64,000 nucleotides of DNA from Thermoprotei archaeon (GTDB lineage Archaea > Thermoproteota > Thermoprotei > QMSL01). Positions 1-10,400 of this stretch are shown piece by piece. Both the position numbers and the translations under genes were made by a program. The stretch spans positions 62,001 through 126,000 of the forward strand of contig QMSP01000002.1 in NCBI GenBank assembly GCA_003650925.1. Direction: 5' to 3'. Within the stretch, counting starts at the first letter, position 1. Each line of letters starts with the position of its first letter. The notes beneath the pieces were generated by a model. That model saw nothing but the letters and a program-made list of their open reading frames with translations, was not told the DNA's origin and made no database searches.

Positions 1-684
1 TCTAGCCACCACGTGCGCGGCCTTGATTGAATATTTCTCCATTAGTGAGGGTATCTGACTAGGATCCTCTATGTGTTCCATGATCCCTTTGCCTTTCTCC
101 ACCATTTCGGAGAGAAGATATTCATTGTAATCAGCTCCTATGCCGAAGATCACAAGCTCACAGCCTAGGTCTGCTAGCTCCCTAGCCACATCTACATATG
201 CCTGTACATCAGCTACATCAGTAGGTTGACCATCAGTCAATAGGAAAAGCCTTAGAGGCTTATCCTGCTTAGCAAGAGTCATGACTTCACTAATAGCCTT
301 TCTTAAAGCCGCATACATGCTTGTGGCTCCTTCTGCTGTTAATGTAGAAACAAGGCTCTTAGCCCTTTCTCTCTCTTTATCAGTTATGTTGGTGAAGCTT
401 CCTACTCTATCAACTCCTGTTGAAAACGTATAGAGCACTAAGTCTCCACCATCTGGGATGGAATCAATGACCCTCATGGCTGCCTCACGAGCAGCCTCTA
501 TCTTATCTCCTGCCATTGAACCACTCTTATCAATAAGCATAACTATAGTCGGAGGGGTCACGCTAATCATCCTAGCAGGAGCTTCACCAGCAATACCTCT
601 CAAGGCAATCTTGAAGTATATTGAGGTTGGCTTCTCAGTCATGAAGGCATACGAGTTGCTAGTCTTCACTTCCATCTCAAGCAC
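1..684 (-). CDS. VWA-domain protein, partial (C-terminus beyond window)
   Basis: Reading the minus strand from about 684 gives an open frame running off the window edge. It carries a von Willebrand factor A domain: the MIDAS motif DKSGSM near residue 52, a conserved threonine region (EGATSMYAAL) and LLTDGQPTDV about 80 residues later. Such domains bind Mg2+ and mediate protein contacts; the N-terminal strand resembles stand-alone archaeal and bacterial VWA proteins (TerY/YfbK-like). No signal peptide is seen, so it is probably cytoplasmic. I prefer the GTG at 684, with GGAG at 694-697; an in-frame ATG lies at 675. It follows hypF on the same strand but has its own TATA-like box (736-744). The partner is unknown. 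Confidence 0.85.
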   Translation of the reverse strand, partial: MLEMEVKTSNSYAFMTEKPTSIYFKIALRGIAGEAPARMISVTPPTIVMLIDKSGSMAGDKIEAAREAAMRVIDSIPDGGDLVLYTFSTGVDRVGSFTNITDKERERAKSLVSTLTAEGATSMYAALRKAISEVMTLAKQDKPLRLFLLTDGQPTDVADVQAYVDVARELADLGCELVIFGIGADYNEYLLSEMVEKGKGIMEHIEDPSQIPSLMEKYSIKAAHVVAR

Positions 685-735
685 ATTATCACACTCCTAT
701 ATGAGCTTCTGTTGTATTAATATTCACCGACTCAT

Positions 736-744
736 GTTTAAATA
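736..744 (-). promoter_or_regulatory. TATA-like box for the VWA gene
   Basis: On the minus strand this reads TATTTAAAC, about 50 nt upstream of the proposed GTG start at 684, which leaves room for a leader containing the GGAG at 694-697. Position and composition fit an archaeal TATA box; no start-site data are available. Confidence 0.45.
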
Positions 745-757
745 CTAAACTTTTAAC

Positions 758-3088
758 CTATGCACTCAAGTCCTCGTGGATCGAAAGCTTTGAGGCGGCT
801 ATGGCCACTTGACCTACACATAGTCCTCCATCTCCAGGAGGAAGCTTTCTGGCCGTGAGGACTACTACATCATTGCCTACGCTCTCAAGAATGCCTGATA
901 CTATGAAGTTGTTCACTGCAGCACCTCCTGAAACGATAATAGTCCTTATATCCCCACGAAGACAGCGTAGTGCGACTTCTCCCAGAGCTCTACCTAAAGT
1001 TCTTTGGATTCCTGCAGCCAATCTCCTCCTATCAACATGGTCCATGAGCTCGACTACCTGCTGTGCTATATAGGCAGTATCGACTATGAGCTTACCATCT
1101 GCCATTACTACTTTGTAGTCAAGCTCCAGAGGATCATGACCAAGAGCATACTCTTCAAGCTTTATTGCAGGCTCGCCCTCATATGTTCTCTCATAGCATA
1201 CGCCCAGTAGAGCCGACATAGCATCCAAGAACCTTCCTATGCTTGAAGTCAATGGACATCTCCTTGAGAAGGCTTGCCTAATAGCTATTCTAGCCTCCTC
1301 GACTCCGTAGGGGAGGTGCTCATGGAGATTCCTATTGACTATAAAGCTCTCTACTTCATCATCATCCATAAAGGCTGTGAGTATGCCTATAAGCATTCTC
1401 ACAGGGTACTTAGTAGCTCTATCGCCTCCAGGCATGGGATGAGACATCAGATGCCCTCTCCTGATGTAATCATCATACCTGGCTATCATAACCTCGCCTC
1501 CCCATACACTCCCATCCTCTCCAAACCCTACTCCATCTATGGCTATGCCTACGACCTCCTCGTCTTCGGGCACCTCATGCTCAACCATGACTGACGTTAT
1601 GTGTGCATGATGGTGCTGAGTCAAGATCAGAGGAGTGTTCATCTCCTTCGCCATCTCCTCAGCTCTCCTCCTTGTGAGATACCCTGGGTGCATGTCAGCT
1701 ACAAGAATACTCTCCCTTAGGTCGACTCTATAGGCCCTAAGAAGAAAATTAAGAGCCTCCTCCAGGTATTCTAAGGTGGCAATATTGTCAACGTCTCCTA
1801 TGTATTGCGTGGGTATTACGTACTTGCCTATCCCAAGAGCTCCACAGTTGGATAACATGGCTCCAAAGGCTATTATGGGCTTTTTAAGCTTAAAGGGCAG
1901 CTTTATCCATCTTGGAACAAATCCCCTGCTCCTCCTCAAAAAGGATGGCATTCCATGAGTCAGCCTGATCACGCTATCATCAGCACCATTGACTATCCTT
2001 CTATTATGCATGAGAAAATAATCTACTATTCCCTTAAGCTTGACAAAGGCCTCCTTGTTATCTCTACATATAGGCTCTCCTGGAGGATTCCCACTGGTCA
2101 TGATGAGAAACTTGTCCTTGGTCTCCCTAAGAAGGAGGTAGTGAATGCCTGAGTATGCCAACATTACGCCAAGAGTTCTCAGGCCTGGAGCTACAAGCTC
2201 TGATACAGGAGCATCATTCCTTCTAGGAGCCACGACTATGGGCCTTTGATAGGAGGAAAGCAGCTTAGCTATGTTCTCATCAACTACAATGAGTTTTCCA
2301 GCAATTTCCAAATTAAGAGCCATGACGGCAAAGGGTTTCTGTGGCCTTCTTTTTCGCCTCCTAAGCTCCATTACAACTTCATCATCTGATGCCAGAGCAG
2401 CTATGTGAAAGCCGCCTATTCCTTTTACTGCCACTATATATCCCTCATCTATCAGCCTAGCCGCTTCAACTAGTGGATCGTCAACCTCAACCCTTCTACC
2501 CTCAGCATCAAATAGCGTTATCTTAGGGCCACATATAGGGCAACTTATCCCTTGAGCATGATACCTCCTCACGTTGTTCAGATCCTCGTATTCCGAAAGG
2601 CATATACTACAAAGGGGGAAGTCTCGCATACTCGTATTCTCCCTATCATAAGGCACTTTCTCTATTATGGTGAATCTAGGACCACACCATGCACAAGAAT
2701 TGAAGGGATATCGATACCACCTTGAGGAGGGATCAAGTATTTCCTTTAGGCACTGATCACATATGCTGAAGTCAGGAGGTATGATGGAGAGCAGATCGCT
2801 TTCGTAAGCGCTCCTCTTAATTACAAACTGTCTATATCCTCTTGGCCCTACTTCCTCTACTACCACATCCTCTATCTCAGCCGTGGGAGGCTTCTCCTCT
2901 AGTAGGGCTCTTAAAAACTTCCTCAGGGCATCTTCCTCTCCTTCTACAAATATCTCTACCTCGACTCCTCCCTTATTCCTAACGTACCCACTAAGGCCGA
3001 GCCTTATGGCTAGCCTATGCACAAAAGGTCTGAAGCCCACTCCTTGAACCACACCTACGACCTTTATCAGCCATGCTCTTCTCTTCAT
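758..3088 (-). CDS. hypF: Carbamoyltransferase HypF, hydrogenase maturation
   Basis: HypF makes the thiocarbamate that becomes the CN ligands of the [NiFe]-hydrogenase iron, using carbamoyl phosphate and ATP and passing the group to HypE. All expected domains are present in order: acylphosphatase-like (motif VVQGVGFRPFVHR, residues 13-25), two four-cysteine zinc fingers (C110/C113/C132/C135 and C160/C163/C183/C186), a YrdC-like domain (about 205-385) and a Kae1-like domain with HHHAH at 492-496 and VSGGAAVNN near the end. At 776 residues it is full length. It diverges from hypC across a 66-nt gap; hypE and hypD follow, so the maturation set is clustered although hypA and hypB are not in the window. 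Confidence 0.97.
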   Translation of the reverse strand: MKRRAWLIKVVGVVQGVGFRPFVHRLAIRLGLSGYVRNKGGVEVEIFVEGEEDALRKFLRALLEEKPPTAEIEDVVVEEVGPRGYRQFVIKRSAYESDLLSIIPPDFSICDQCLKEILDPSSRWYRYPFNSCAWCGPRFTIIEKVPYDRENTSMRDFPLCSICLSEYEDLNNVRRYHAQGISCPICGPKITLFDAEGRRVEVDDPLVEAARLIDEGYIVAVKGIGGFHIAALASDDEVVMELRRRKRRPQKPFAVMALNLEIAGKLIVVDENIAKLLSSYQRPIVVAPRRNDAPVSELVAPGLRTLGVMLAYSGIHYLLLRETKDKFLIMTSGNPPGEPICRDNKEAFVKLKGIVDYFLMHNRRIVNGADDSVIRLTHGMPSFLRRSRGFVPRWIKLPFKLKKPIIAFGAMLSNCGALGIGKYVIPTQYIGDVDNIATLEYLEEALNFLLRAYRVDLRESILVADMHPGYLTRRRAEEMAKEMNTPLILTQHHHAHITSVMVEHEVPEDEEVVGIAIDGVGFGEDGSVWGGEVMIARYDDYIRRGHLMSHPMPGGDRATKYPVRMLIGILTAFMDDDEVESFIVNRNLHEHLPYGVEEARIAIRQAFSRRCPLTSSIGRFLDAMSALLGVCYERTYEGEPAIKLEEYALGHDPLELDYKVVMADGKLIVDTAYIAQQVVELMDHVDRRRLAAGIQRTLGRALGEVALRCLRGDIRTIIVSGGAAVNNFIVSGILESVGNDVVVLTARKLPPGDGGLCVGQVAIAASKLSIHEDLSA

Positions 3089-3112
3089 TCGAGTCCTCAG
3101 AATATAGCCTAG

Positions 3113-3121
3113 GATATTTAA
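3113..3121. promoter_or_regulatory. Shared TATA-like element between hypF and hypC
   Basis: The short hypF-hypC gap contains ATATTTAAG, which reads as a plausible TATA box on both strands. It lies about 25 nt from the hypF ATG (nearly leaderless) and about 35 nt from the hypC ATG. This is an inference from spacing only; two overlapping boxes may be involved. Confidence 0.4.
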
Positions 3122-3154
3122 GGGTGGCGTAATCTCCTTATCAGGGAAGGCTGT

Positions 3155-3385
3155 ATGTGCTTAGGAGTGCCTGCAAGGGTTCTTAGGGTGAAGGAGGACT
3201 TAGCAGTAGTTGACTACGGAGGCGGGGTGATCAAGGAAGTTGATGCCAGTATTGTGCCTGACATAAAGCCAGGAGACTACGTCATAGTGCACGCGGGGAT
3301 AATAATAGCTAAGATAGATGAGGAGGAGGCCATGGAGATGATAAAGGCCTTGAGAGAGCTCAGAGCTCTACTGGATAGGCTATAG
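3155..3385 (+). CDS. hypC: Hydrogenase maturation chaperone HypC
   Basis: HypC is the small chaperone that works with HypD to assemble and deliver the Fe(CN)2CO unit to the hydrogenase large subunit. The protein is 76 residues, normal for the family, and begins MCLGVPARV: Cys2 is the essential residue exposed after removal of Met1, which fixes the start. An OB-like beta-barrel region follows (VDYGGGVIKEVDASIV, KPGDYVIVHAG), and the C-terminal helix ends in EEAMEMIKALRELRALL. It converges on hypE with a 3-nt gap. Confidence 0.95.
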   Translation: MCLGVPARVLRVKEDLAVVDYGGGVIKEVDASIVPDIKPGDYVIVHAGIIIAKIDEEEAMEMIKALRELRALLDRL

Positions 3386-3388
3386 CTT

Positions 3389-4411
3389 CTAGCATATTCT
3401 AGGAACTATCTCTCCTCTTGGAGGCTCTACGACCACGAGCCCTCCTATGCTGGTTCTCATGAGCACGTAGCCAGGTCTGCCTTGAACAGCCTTGCCTATT
3501 ATGCAGGCATCTACATAGCCCTCACTCCTTAGTGCTTCAACTATATCATCCGCTCTATCACTACTAACCGCTAATAAAGCTCTCCCCTCACAGGCAAGTA
3601 CGAGGGGGTCTATACCTAGCATCTCGCAGTAGGCTTTTACTTCATCCCTAATAGGAACCTTATCTTCCTCGATCACTATAGTGACTCCCGATTTCTTAGC
3701 CATCTCATTGAGGGCCATAGCTAGTCCTCCTCTTGTTGGATCTTTTGCTGCATGTACTCCGCCCACGCCTACGACTATGTTCATAACCTTTGTTAGAGGT
3801 TCACAGTCTGATCTGAGAGTAGTGCTTGATACGTTGATTCCACTTTGAAGAGCCATGATGACTGCTCCATGCTCTCCAATGGTGCCTGTTATTATTATGG
3901 CATCACCAGGCTTTACATTGGAGTCTAGTAGAAGCTCATTAGCTTTAGCTATACCTATGCCTACCGTTGAGATCACTATCTGGTCTAGTGAGCCTCTTGG
4001 CATGACCTTGAAATCCCCTCCTATAAGCGCAATGCCCTCGCTCTTGACGATCTTCCTCATGGAATCAAGTATCCTGTTCAGTTCGCTCACGGAAAAGCCT
4101 TCCTCAACCACTATTGAGTCCATGATTGCTAAGGGTTTAGCTCCCTTTACAACTAAGTCGTTAATGGTTCCTGTGATGGCAAGCTTGCCTATATCGCCCC
4201 CTGGAAAGAATATGGGGTTCACCGTGTAGCTATCCATGGTGACCACTACATGTACATCTCCAAGAGGTATGGTGGCTGAATCTTCCATGTCTATTAGGCC
4301 TACGCCTCCTCCAACTTTTCCAGGCTTGAACTTAGTGAGAATGAGCTTCTCTATCAGGTCTTGCATCTCTACTCCACCAGAGCCATGCGCAAGAGTTATC
4401 TTCTCATGCAC
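3389..4411 (-). CDS. hypE: Carbamoyl dehydratase HypE
   Basis: HypE belongs to the PurM/AIR synthetase-like superfamily and dehydrates the thiocarbamate placed on its C-terminal cysteine by HypF, giving thiocyanate. The sequence has the N-terminal LAHGSGG motif, the ATP-binding MEDSATI and GDIGKLAITGTINDL regions and ends exactly with PRIC, so the acceptor is Cys340. Length (340) is typical. The start codon is GTG preceded by a purine-rich GGGGGAAGGAA. It lies head to head with hypD and tail to tail with hypC. Confidence 0.97.
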   Translation of the reverse strand: MHEKITLAHGSGGVEMQDLIEKLILTKFKPGKVGGGVGLIDMEDSATIPLGDVHVVVTMDSYTVNPIFFPGGDIGKLAITGTINDLVVKGAKPLAIMDSIVVEEGFSVSELNRILDSMRKIVKSEGIALIGGDFKVMPRGSLDQIVISTVGIGIAKANELLLDSNVKPGDAIIITGTIGEHGAVIMALQSGINVSSTTLRSDCEPLTKVMNIVVGVGGVHAAKDPTRGGLAMALNEMAKKSGVTIVIEEDKVPIRDEVKAYCEMLGIDPLVLACEGRALLAVSSDRADDIVEALRSEGYVDACIIGKAVQGRPGYVLMRTSIGGLVVVEPPRGEIVPRIC

Positions 4412-4513
4412 ATTCCTTCCCCCAGCTCGAGGTTCGTGAACAGTAGTACAGGGCTGCCTTTTATGATTAATGGCAGGTAAAGCTCTTAAGAGACATCATG
4501 TCTTCTAAATGTT

Positions 4514-5632
4514 GTGGAACTGCTTCGAGAGTATAGAAGTAAAGAACTGGCTGAGCGAGTAGTCAAGGTCATCCACAAGCTATACGATGAGATAAGCTCC
4601 ACCAGGAGATCCATCAAGATAATGAGCTTTTGTGGCACACATGAACATACCATAGTGCGCTATGGGATAAGAAGCCTTATGCCTGAAGGAATTGAGCTCA
4701 TAGCTGGGCCTGGATGCCCCGTCTGTATAACGCCTGCTGATGTAATTGAGGCTGCTGCTAAGATATCTCTTGAAGGCATTAGAGTCTATACGTATGGAGA
4801 CCTCTATAGAGTACCAGGCATAAATCTAAGTCTTGCTCAAGCTAGAGCTCAAGGAGGAGATGTCATAGTAGTCTACAGCTTCATGGACGCTATTAGGCTG
4901 GCTAAGGAGAACAGAAGGGAATCAGTCTTCGTTGCAGTAGGCTTTGAGACTACTCAGCCATCAGTTGCAAGTAGGCTGGTCAAGGGTGAGGTCCCACCTA
5001 ACCTGAAACTCCTCATAGCATATAGACTCACTCCACCTATTCTCAAATACATACTTTCTCAAGGAGAAGTACCTCTAGACGGCATAATAGCTCCAGGCCA
5101 TGTCTCCACTATCGTTGGCTCCAACGCATGGGCTTTTGCCGCTAATGAATATGGCAAACCAACGGTAGTTGCAGGATTTGAGCCCTTGGATATTCTCATA
5201 GCAGTACTTGAGATATTGAAACAGATAAGACTAGGAAAGCCTTGCCTTCATAATGAATACACGCGAGCAGTAAGTCCTGAAGGAAACAGAATAGCTCTTA
5301 GATACATATATGAAGCCTTTGAAATCACGGAGGGACTATGGAGAGGCATAGGCTTTGTGCCTGACAGTGCTCTAAGGCTTAAAGAGCCTTATACTATGTA
5401 CGATGCTGAGCGAGAATATGGGCTGGAGATCGGAAGAAAGGACTATCTACGCCCAGGCTGCAGATGTGGTGATGTCATAGTGGGCAAGGCTAAGCCAACT
5501 GACTGTCCTCTATTCATGAAACTATGTACGCCTACTAGGCCTTATGGGCCTTGCATGGTATCAAGTGAAGGCACATGTGCCATATGGGCTAAGTATGGAG
5601 GTGTAGCTTATCTGAGGGAGTTTACACTCTAG
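4514..5632 (+). CDS. hypD: Hydrogenase maturation protein HypD
   Basis: HypD is the [4Fe-4S] scaffold that, with HypC, holds the iron while CN and CO ligands are attached. Hallmark motifs are present: SFCGTHEH (Cys40), GPGCPVC (Cys68, Cys71) and a C-terminal cysteine-rich cluster region (Cys316, 318, 331, 338, 347, 355). Length (372) fits the family. No in-frame ATG precedes the GTG at 4514, so GTG is taken as the start. It converges with the asparaginase-like gene with a 6-nt gap. The cluster implies that a [NiFe] hydrogenase is encoded elsewhere; none is in this window. Confidence 0.96.
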   Translation: MELLREYRSKELAERVVKVIHKLYDEISSTRRSIKIMSFCGTHEHTIVRYGIRSLMPEGIELIAGPGCPVCITPADVIEAAAKISLEGIRVYTYGDLYRVPGINLSLAQARAQGGDVIVVYSFMDAIRLAKENRRESVFVAVGFETTQPSVASRLVKGEVPPNLKLLIAYRLTPPILKYILSQGEVPLDGIIAPGHVSTIVGSNAWAFAANEYGKPTVVAGFEPLDILIAVLEILKQIRLGKPCLHNEYTRAVSPEGNRIALRYIYEAFEITEGLWRGIGFVPDSALRLKEPYTMYDAEREYGLEIGRKDYLRPGCRCGDVIVGKAKPTDCPLFMKLCTPTRPYGPCMVSSEGTCAIWAKYGGVAYLREFTL

Positions 5633-5638
5633 CTTTCA

Positions 5639-6628
5639 TCAACAACCTAGCCTTGGTGAGAGCTTCTCATCTCTGAATATGGCTACAAAAGGACCACCTA
5701 TCTCTCCCATGTAGGCTCTTGCTAGTCCCTCCGTATTAAAGCCATAACCTACGCGCCCCATCTTATCTATGGCTATGACGCCTGCAGTCCCTTCACCAAG
5801 TCTTCTTGTGACCTCTTCAATGGCCTTGGAGCATGATGATAGAGGGTCTGTTCCTTGCTTCATTAAGGTGTAGACCATGTAGCAAAGACAGGTCCTCATG
5901 ATCACCTCCCCTATGCCTGTCGCTGAGACAGCACCTACCTCGTTGTCAGCATAGAAGCCAGCTCCAGGTATTGGTGAATCACCTATTCTTCCCGGCATCT
6001 TAAGCCATATACCTCCAGTTGACGTTGCAGCGGCTAGATTTCCCTCCTCATCTAGCGCGACAGCGCCTACAGTATCTGAAAACATCCCTTGATTATATAG
6101 TTCTCTGTTCCTCTTCAAGTACTTTAGCTCGCCTCTGATGAAAAGCTCCTTTACGTCTTGGAACCTCCTGATCTTTCTAGGATCCTTAAAGTAATCCTCA
6201 CTTACAAAATCAAGCCCAATCCTTTTAGCCAGCTCTTCAGCAGCTTTGCCCACTAGAAGAACATGGTCTGTAAGCTTCATGACATAGCCTGCAAGCACTA
6301 CTGGATTCTTGACTCTACTTACAGCGGCTACTGCACCCACTTCAAGCCCTTTGCCATACATAACTCCAGCATCCAATTCTACATAACCTCTCAGATTGAA
6401 GACAGCACCTTTGCCTGCATTAAATAGCCCAGAATCCTCAAGATACTTAACAGCCTCTATTACAGCCTCCAAGGCTGAACCACTTTTCATAGCCTCATAA
6501 CCTTCTATAGCAGCACTCCTCAAAGCCTTTCTATACTCTACCTCAAGATGAGGCTCGCTCAGCACTCTTCGCCAAGTCCCTGCTCCTCCATGAACTAGAA
6601 CTCCCGCCCTCCTGAAACTTGAGTTCAA
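5639..6628 (-). CDS. Isoaspartyl peptidase / L-asparaginase (Ntn-hydrolase)
   Basis: A plant-type asparaginase (T2 family) of 329 residues. These precursors cleave themselves before a threonine, which becomes the N-terminal nucleophile and hydrolyses asparagine or isoaspartyl dipeptides. The motif FSDTVGAVALD places that residue at Thr186. Also typical are VHGGAG near the N-terminus, NAGKGAVF, and GRIGDSPIPGAGFYAD downstream of the nucleophile. The start is TTG with GGAGGGAG just upstream. It overlaps the end of the arginine decarboxylase gene by 4 nt, so the two are co-transcribed. A protein-repair role (isoaspartate in a thermophile) is plausible but inferred. Confidence 0.93.
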   Translation of the reverse strand: MNSSFRRAGVLVHGGAGTWRRVLSEPHLEVEYRKALRSAAIEGYEAMKSGSALEAVIEAVKYLEDSGLFNAGKGAVFNLRGYVELDAGVMYGKGLEVGAVAAVSRVKNPVVLAGYVMKLTDHVLLVGKAAEELAKRIGLDFVSEDYFKDPRKIRRFQDVKELFIRGELKYLKRNRELYNQGMFSDTVGAVALDEEGNLAAATSTGGIWLKMPGRIGDSPIPGAGFYADNEVGAVSATGIGEVIMRTCLCYMVYTLMKQGTDPLSSCSKAIEEVTRRLGEGTAGVIAIDKMGRVGYGFNTEGLARAYMGEIGGPFVAIFRDEKLSPRLGC

Positions 6629-7167
6629 TGTTCTCCCTCCTTTGCTCTTATCTTACTCTCCTCACTTTTGGGGACAAAGACGAAGGCTACTAGAACGCAT
6701 CCATAATGACCATCAGGTACACGCTCTATGACCTCAACTCTATAGTCAGCCTTACTCAACTTCATCCTCCTAGCCTCAGCCATCCTATGAAGAGTTGCCT
6801 TGAGCTCCTTAAGGAGCTCCTCTCTGTTGACATGACCATGCGCCTCAGCTACGATCCCATATCTCAAACCTCTATCATCAACACCAAACCCCCAAGCTAT
6901 GCCAGCTGATATCATCTCTCCTGGTCCTCCTAGCTCTTTAGCTAGGACGCAGAAGGTTATGGTGCCTGGAGTTATCTCGACATACTCTACCTCAACTGCG
7001 CCGCTAGGTATTATGGAGGAGACTGGCACCAAGTTGCACTGTGCTATGCCTGCATCCATAAGTGCCTCATCAAAGGCATTAAGTTCTGATATTTTATTCA
7101 CCGCTTTTCCACTGGTTATGAAGAAGTATTTTGGGATTTGGAAGCTATCTTCATCCCTATCGTTCAT
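6625..7167 (-). CDS. pdaD: Pyruvoyl-dependent arginine decarboxylase
   Basis: This enzyme decarboxylates arginine to agmatine for polyamine synthesis. It is made as a proenzyme that cleaves between two serines, the second becoming the pyruvoyl group. The motif NLVPVSSIIPSG carries the pair; with the start used here they are Ser50-Ser51, close to Ser52-Ser53 of the Methanocaldococcus enzyme. The frame is open to a TTG at 7245, but the extra 26 residues have no counterpart in the family, so I chose the ATG at 7167 (181 residues; GGAGG lies 12 nt upstream). Conserved ELGGPGEMISAGIAWGFG follows. The stop overlaps the asparaginase start. Confidence 0.93.
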   Translation of the reverse strand: MNDRDEDSFQIPKYFFITSGKAVNKISELNAFDEALMDAGIAQCNLVPVSSIIPSGAVEVEYVEITPGTITFCVLAKELGGPGEMISAGIAWGFGVDDRGLRYGIVAEAHGHVNREELLKELKATLHRMAEARRMKLSKADYRVEVIERVPDGHYGCVLVAFVFVPKSEESKIRAKEGEH

Positions 7168-7401
7168 ATAGTCTATGAACCTCCAGCGGTATTTCAAGCT
7201 AAAGAAAGGGTTTAATAGGTTTCTAAGTTCACCTCCACATATCAATTCCTGCCCTGGTACATAGTATGATCAGTTTGTAGGCCTATTATATTCATGAGCA
7301 TGGAAGGCTAGAGGTTGGTATGGTTATAGTTCTACACCGTATAGGTCATGTGAGTGGCAGATGAGGTTTATTACTCTCAAGCATATGAAATTCAATCAGA
7401 A

Positions 7402-7412
7402 CATTTTTATTA
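7402..7412 (+). promoter_or_regulatory. TATA-like box for the transglutaminase-permease gene
   Basis: An AT-rich element (TTTTTATTATA) lies about 40 nt before the TTG start at 7447; GAGGGAA (7435-7441) just before the start can serve as ribosome-binding site. The rest of 7246-7446 holds no open frame or RNA that I recognise. Confidence 0.4.
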
Positions 7413-7446
7413 TACTCAGTAAATCGGTAAGCTGAGGGAACAATAT

Positions 7447-10400
7447 TTGGGAAACTTAGTTACAGGCCTCATGATAACTCTCATGATGATATGTATAGGT
7501 TTGGCATGTGCTTACAACGACCTCCTGCTTGTTACAAGCAAGACTTGCTATAACTACACGGAGATTCTAATCCTGGAGTATAGAGGAGAGGAGCCAGCTA
7601 AAGAGCTCATGTTTGCATATCCCATACCTCCTAACACTACATGGCAGATATGTGACCTCGTGAAAGCTAATCCCAAGCCCATAGCCATCATGAAGAGAGG
7701 CCCTAACACATTGCTTCTCTTCACTGTACGACTAGTTGACCAGCTACCCTCTAAAGTGACCATAATGTGTAACGTCACCGTTCTAGAGCTTAGAAGTAAT
7801 CTAAACAAAGATAACTCAGGAAGCTCTTATGAAATACCATCAACATTAATGGTTAAATTCACAAGAGCTACCTACTGGTGGAACTACACGGCACCTGAAG
7901 TAGTTGAAGTGGTGGATGAGATCAGGTCTGCTCTGAGCGAGGAGGACAATGTATATGAAATAGTCATGGCCATACGCGAATGGCTGATCAAGAACATGAA
8001 ATATACTCTTCATAGGGAGAGAAGAGGAGCTGTTGAGGCAATACTTAGTAGAGAAGGAGATTGTTCAGAATATGCAGACATCTTCATTGCCTTATGTAGA
8101 GCTATGAGGTTGCCTGCAAGAAGAGCCTGGGGATGGCTGGTTAACATAAGAGGTGAGTATGCTACATGGCTAGGTCATACGTGGCCTGAGGTGTGGGTAC
8201 CTTCCATCAGGTCATGGGTTCCTATTGAGGTAACTATGATAGGTGAAGAGAAAGCGCCTAATCTAGGTGAAGTGGACACAAGATATCTTGCCTTTCTAAT
8301 AGAAGATGGCACTGAAGATATCACCTTGATGAGGATAATGCCAAGGGATGAATCAGCTCTTCCTGGCTCTGGGGAATGGAAGATGATAGATAAGGATGTA
8401 TGGCTCACATCTAGTATTATGATTCGTCCTATGAAGAAGAACCTTGGTGATCGCATTCTTGCGGCAAGGCTTAAACTGTTGATCGCTATAGCTATCGCTG
8501 TGCTAATAGCTGCAGCTCTTGTGATGAGTAGTATAAAGCAGAAGAGGGCTATCAAAGCTATTCTACTCCTCATAATGCTATTAGCACTAGTTAGCTGGAC
8601 AAGTGCTGTAGAAGCGAATGACGTTGAGGTAAGAGGTAAAGTAGTGGACATCTATGGCAATCCCATAGAGAACGCGACTATAGTCGTGCTTTTTGGCGAA
8701 GAGCGCTTGGAGGTAAGCACTAATGAAGCTGGCGAGTTCAATATCAATCTAAGCTCTCCATCCCTCCTCTACATATATCACGTGAATGAAGAGGGTATTC
8801 ATGACTATGTCCCCGTCACGATATACGTTGACCGCTCCTCAAATATCACAGTAACTCTACATCCAGGGGCTCTTCTTCGATTAGAGGGCCAGCCCTTTAG
8901 TATTGAACTTGCTTCTCTCGCTAGGGTGAGCGGCATAGTCGTTCTCGCAGAGAGGCCCATGCCTCTCCACTCCATAACTAGTTATGGCACTTACACCTCC
9001 TCAAATGTTTTTGGACTAGAGCCCAATGAAGCTGTAGTCCCAGCTAACATACCCTTCAGGCTTAAGATACAGCTCGTCACTACTCCTGCCATAATGCCAA
9101 TGCTCAAGAACGTCACTATGGAGACTACACTTGAGGAGATGGAAGAACTTCTTACTAAGATGGGGAGAAGGCTTACATTTCGAAGCACTAGGACCATAGA
9201 GATACCTGCTAATGGGTCCTACGTAGTGAGGCAAGGAGCCCTCATAGTACTTGATGTCAGTAAGATAGTACTTGAGCTTGACATAAACGGATATGCAGAC
9301 ATACTCGATAGACTAGACGGCACGATCTCAGACCTCGAGCGACTAGGCCTTTATATGTATGGAGACAGACTCCTGCTGGAGAAGGCGAAAGAAAGGCTTG
9401 AGGAAGCTAAGGTTCTGGTTGAAAAGGATCTCTTAGCTGAGGCCTACGTCAAGCTGAGGGAAGTCTATCTCTCAGTTCTAAGAGTATACTCTCATGTGAA
9501 GGACCTTCTACTTGAGGAGAATCGTGCTCTATTCGGCATAACGCTCTTTATATCCTTAACTTCATTCATGGTAGCCGCTCTTCTGTTTGAAGATAGGCGA
9601 AGAAGAGCTTTTGTATCAGCCTTAATAGCCGCTACCATAGTAATTGCGCTATATGTACTTCAGCCTCTCATGCGCCTAATGAAGACTGAGACCCTCATCA
9701 TGATAATATCCTCCTCCATATCCTTCCCACCCTTCCTCTCTCTAATTCTCCATATAGAGCCTACAAGCAGAGTTGGGATGGCTTTAGCTCTGGCAAAGAG
9801 GAACATTAGGAGGTGGAAGCTGAGGTCTATGCTCATATTGATATCTACCACTCTAATAGTAGCATCCCTAGTATCGCTTACTTCAGCCTCAGTGACATAC
9901 ACTACCATAACCACCAGGATAAACCTAGAGATCCCCAAGGGCTCATTACTTCTAAAGGGCATATCTTCAATTGAGGCTTTAAAGGAGTATGCAAGAAGAC
10001 TTGCAGGTCTTCATGCAGCAGAAGTCTTTCCTGTTTCAAGGCTGGACATGAGCTTAATGGAGTTCATCAAGACGAACTTCAGGGTAAGAGAAGTTCTACC
10101 TATGGTGATAACCCTTCCTACTATGCGTCCTCTCACATGGCTGGAGAGTGCAAAAGGTAGCCTGCCTGTATTCGGCATTATAGGGCTTGATTTTCAAGAG
10201 GACCCCATTGCGAAGGTACTTGAGGAAGGGGTCATCGAAGGCAATTTAAGAGATCTTGAGAACAGCAGGACTATAGCTGTCTCAAGCATAATGGCTGATG
10301 TTTTGGACCTAGAAGTAGGCTCAGTAGTCGAGATATTCAACATGAAGTACAGAGTAGTGGCTATTATAGACGACAATGCAGTAGTCAGGACAAAAGATCT

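Noticed and set aside
458-748. A 96-residue plus-strand frame
   Set aside because: It lies across the VWA gene on the minus strand, whose protein has clear motifs, so the plus-strand frame is a shadow.
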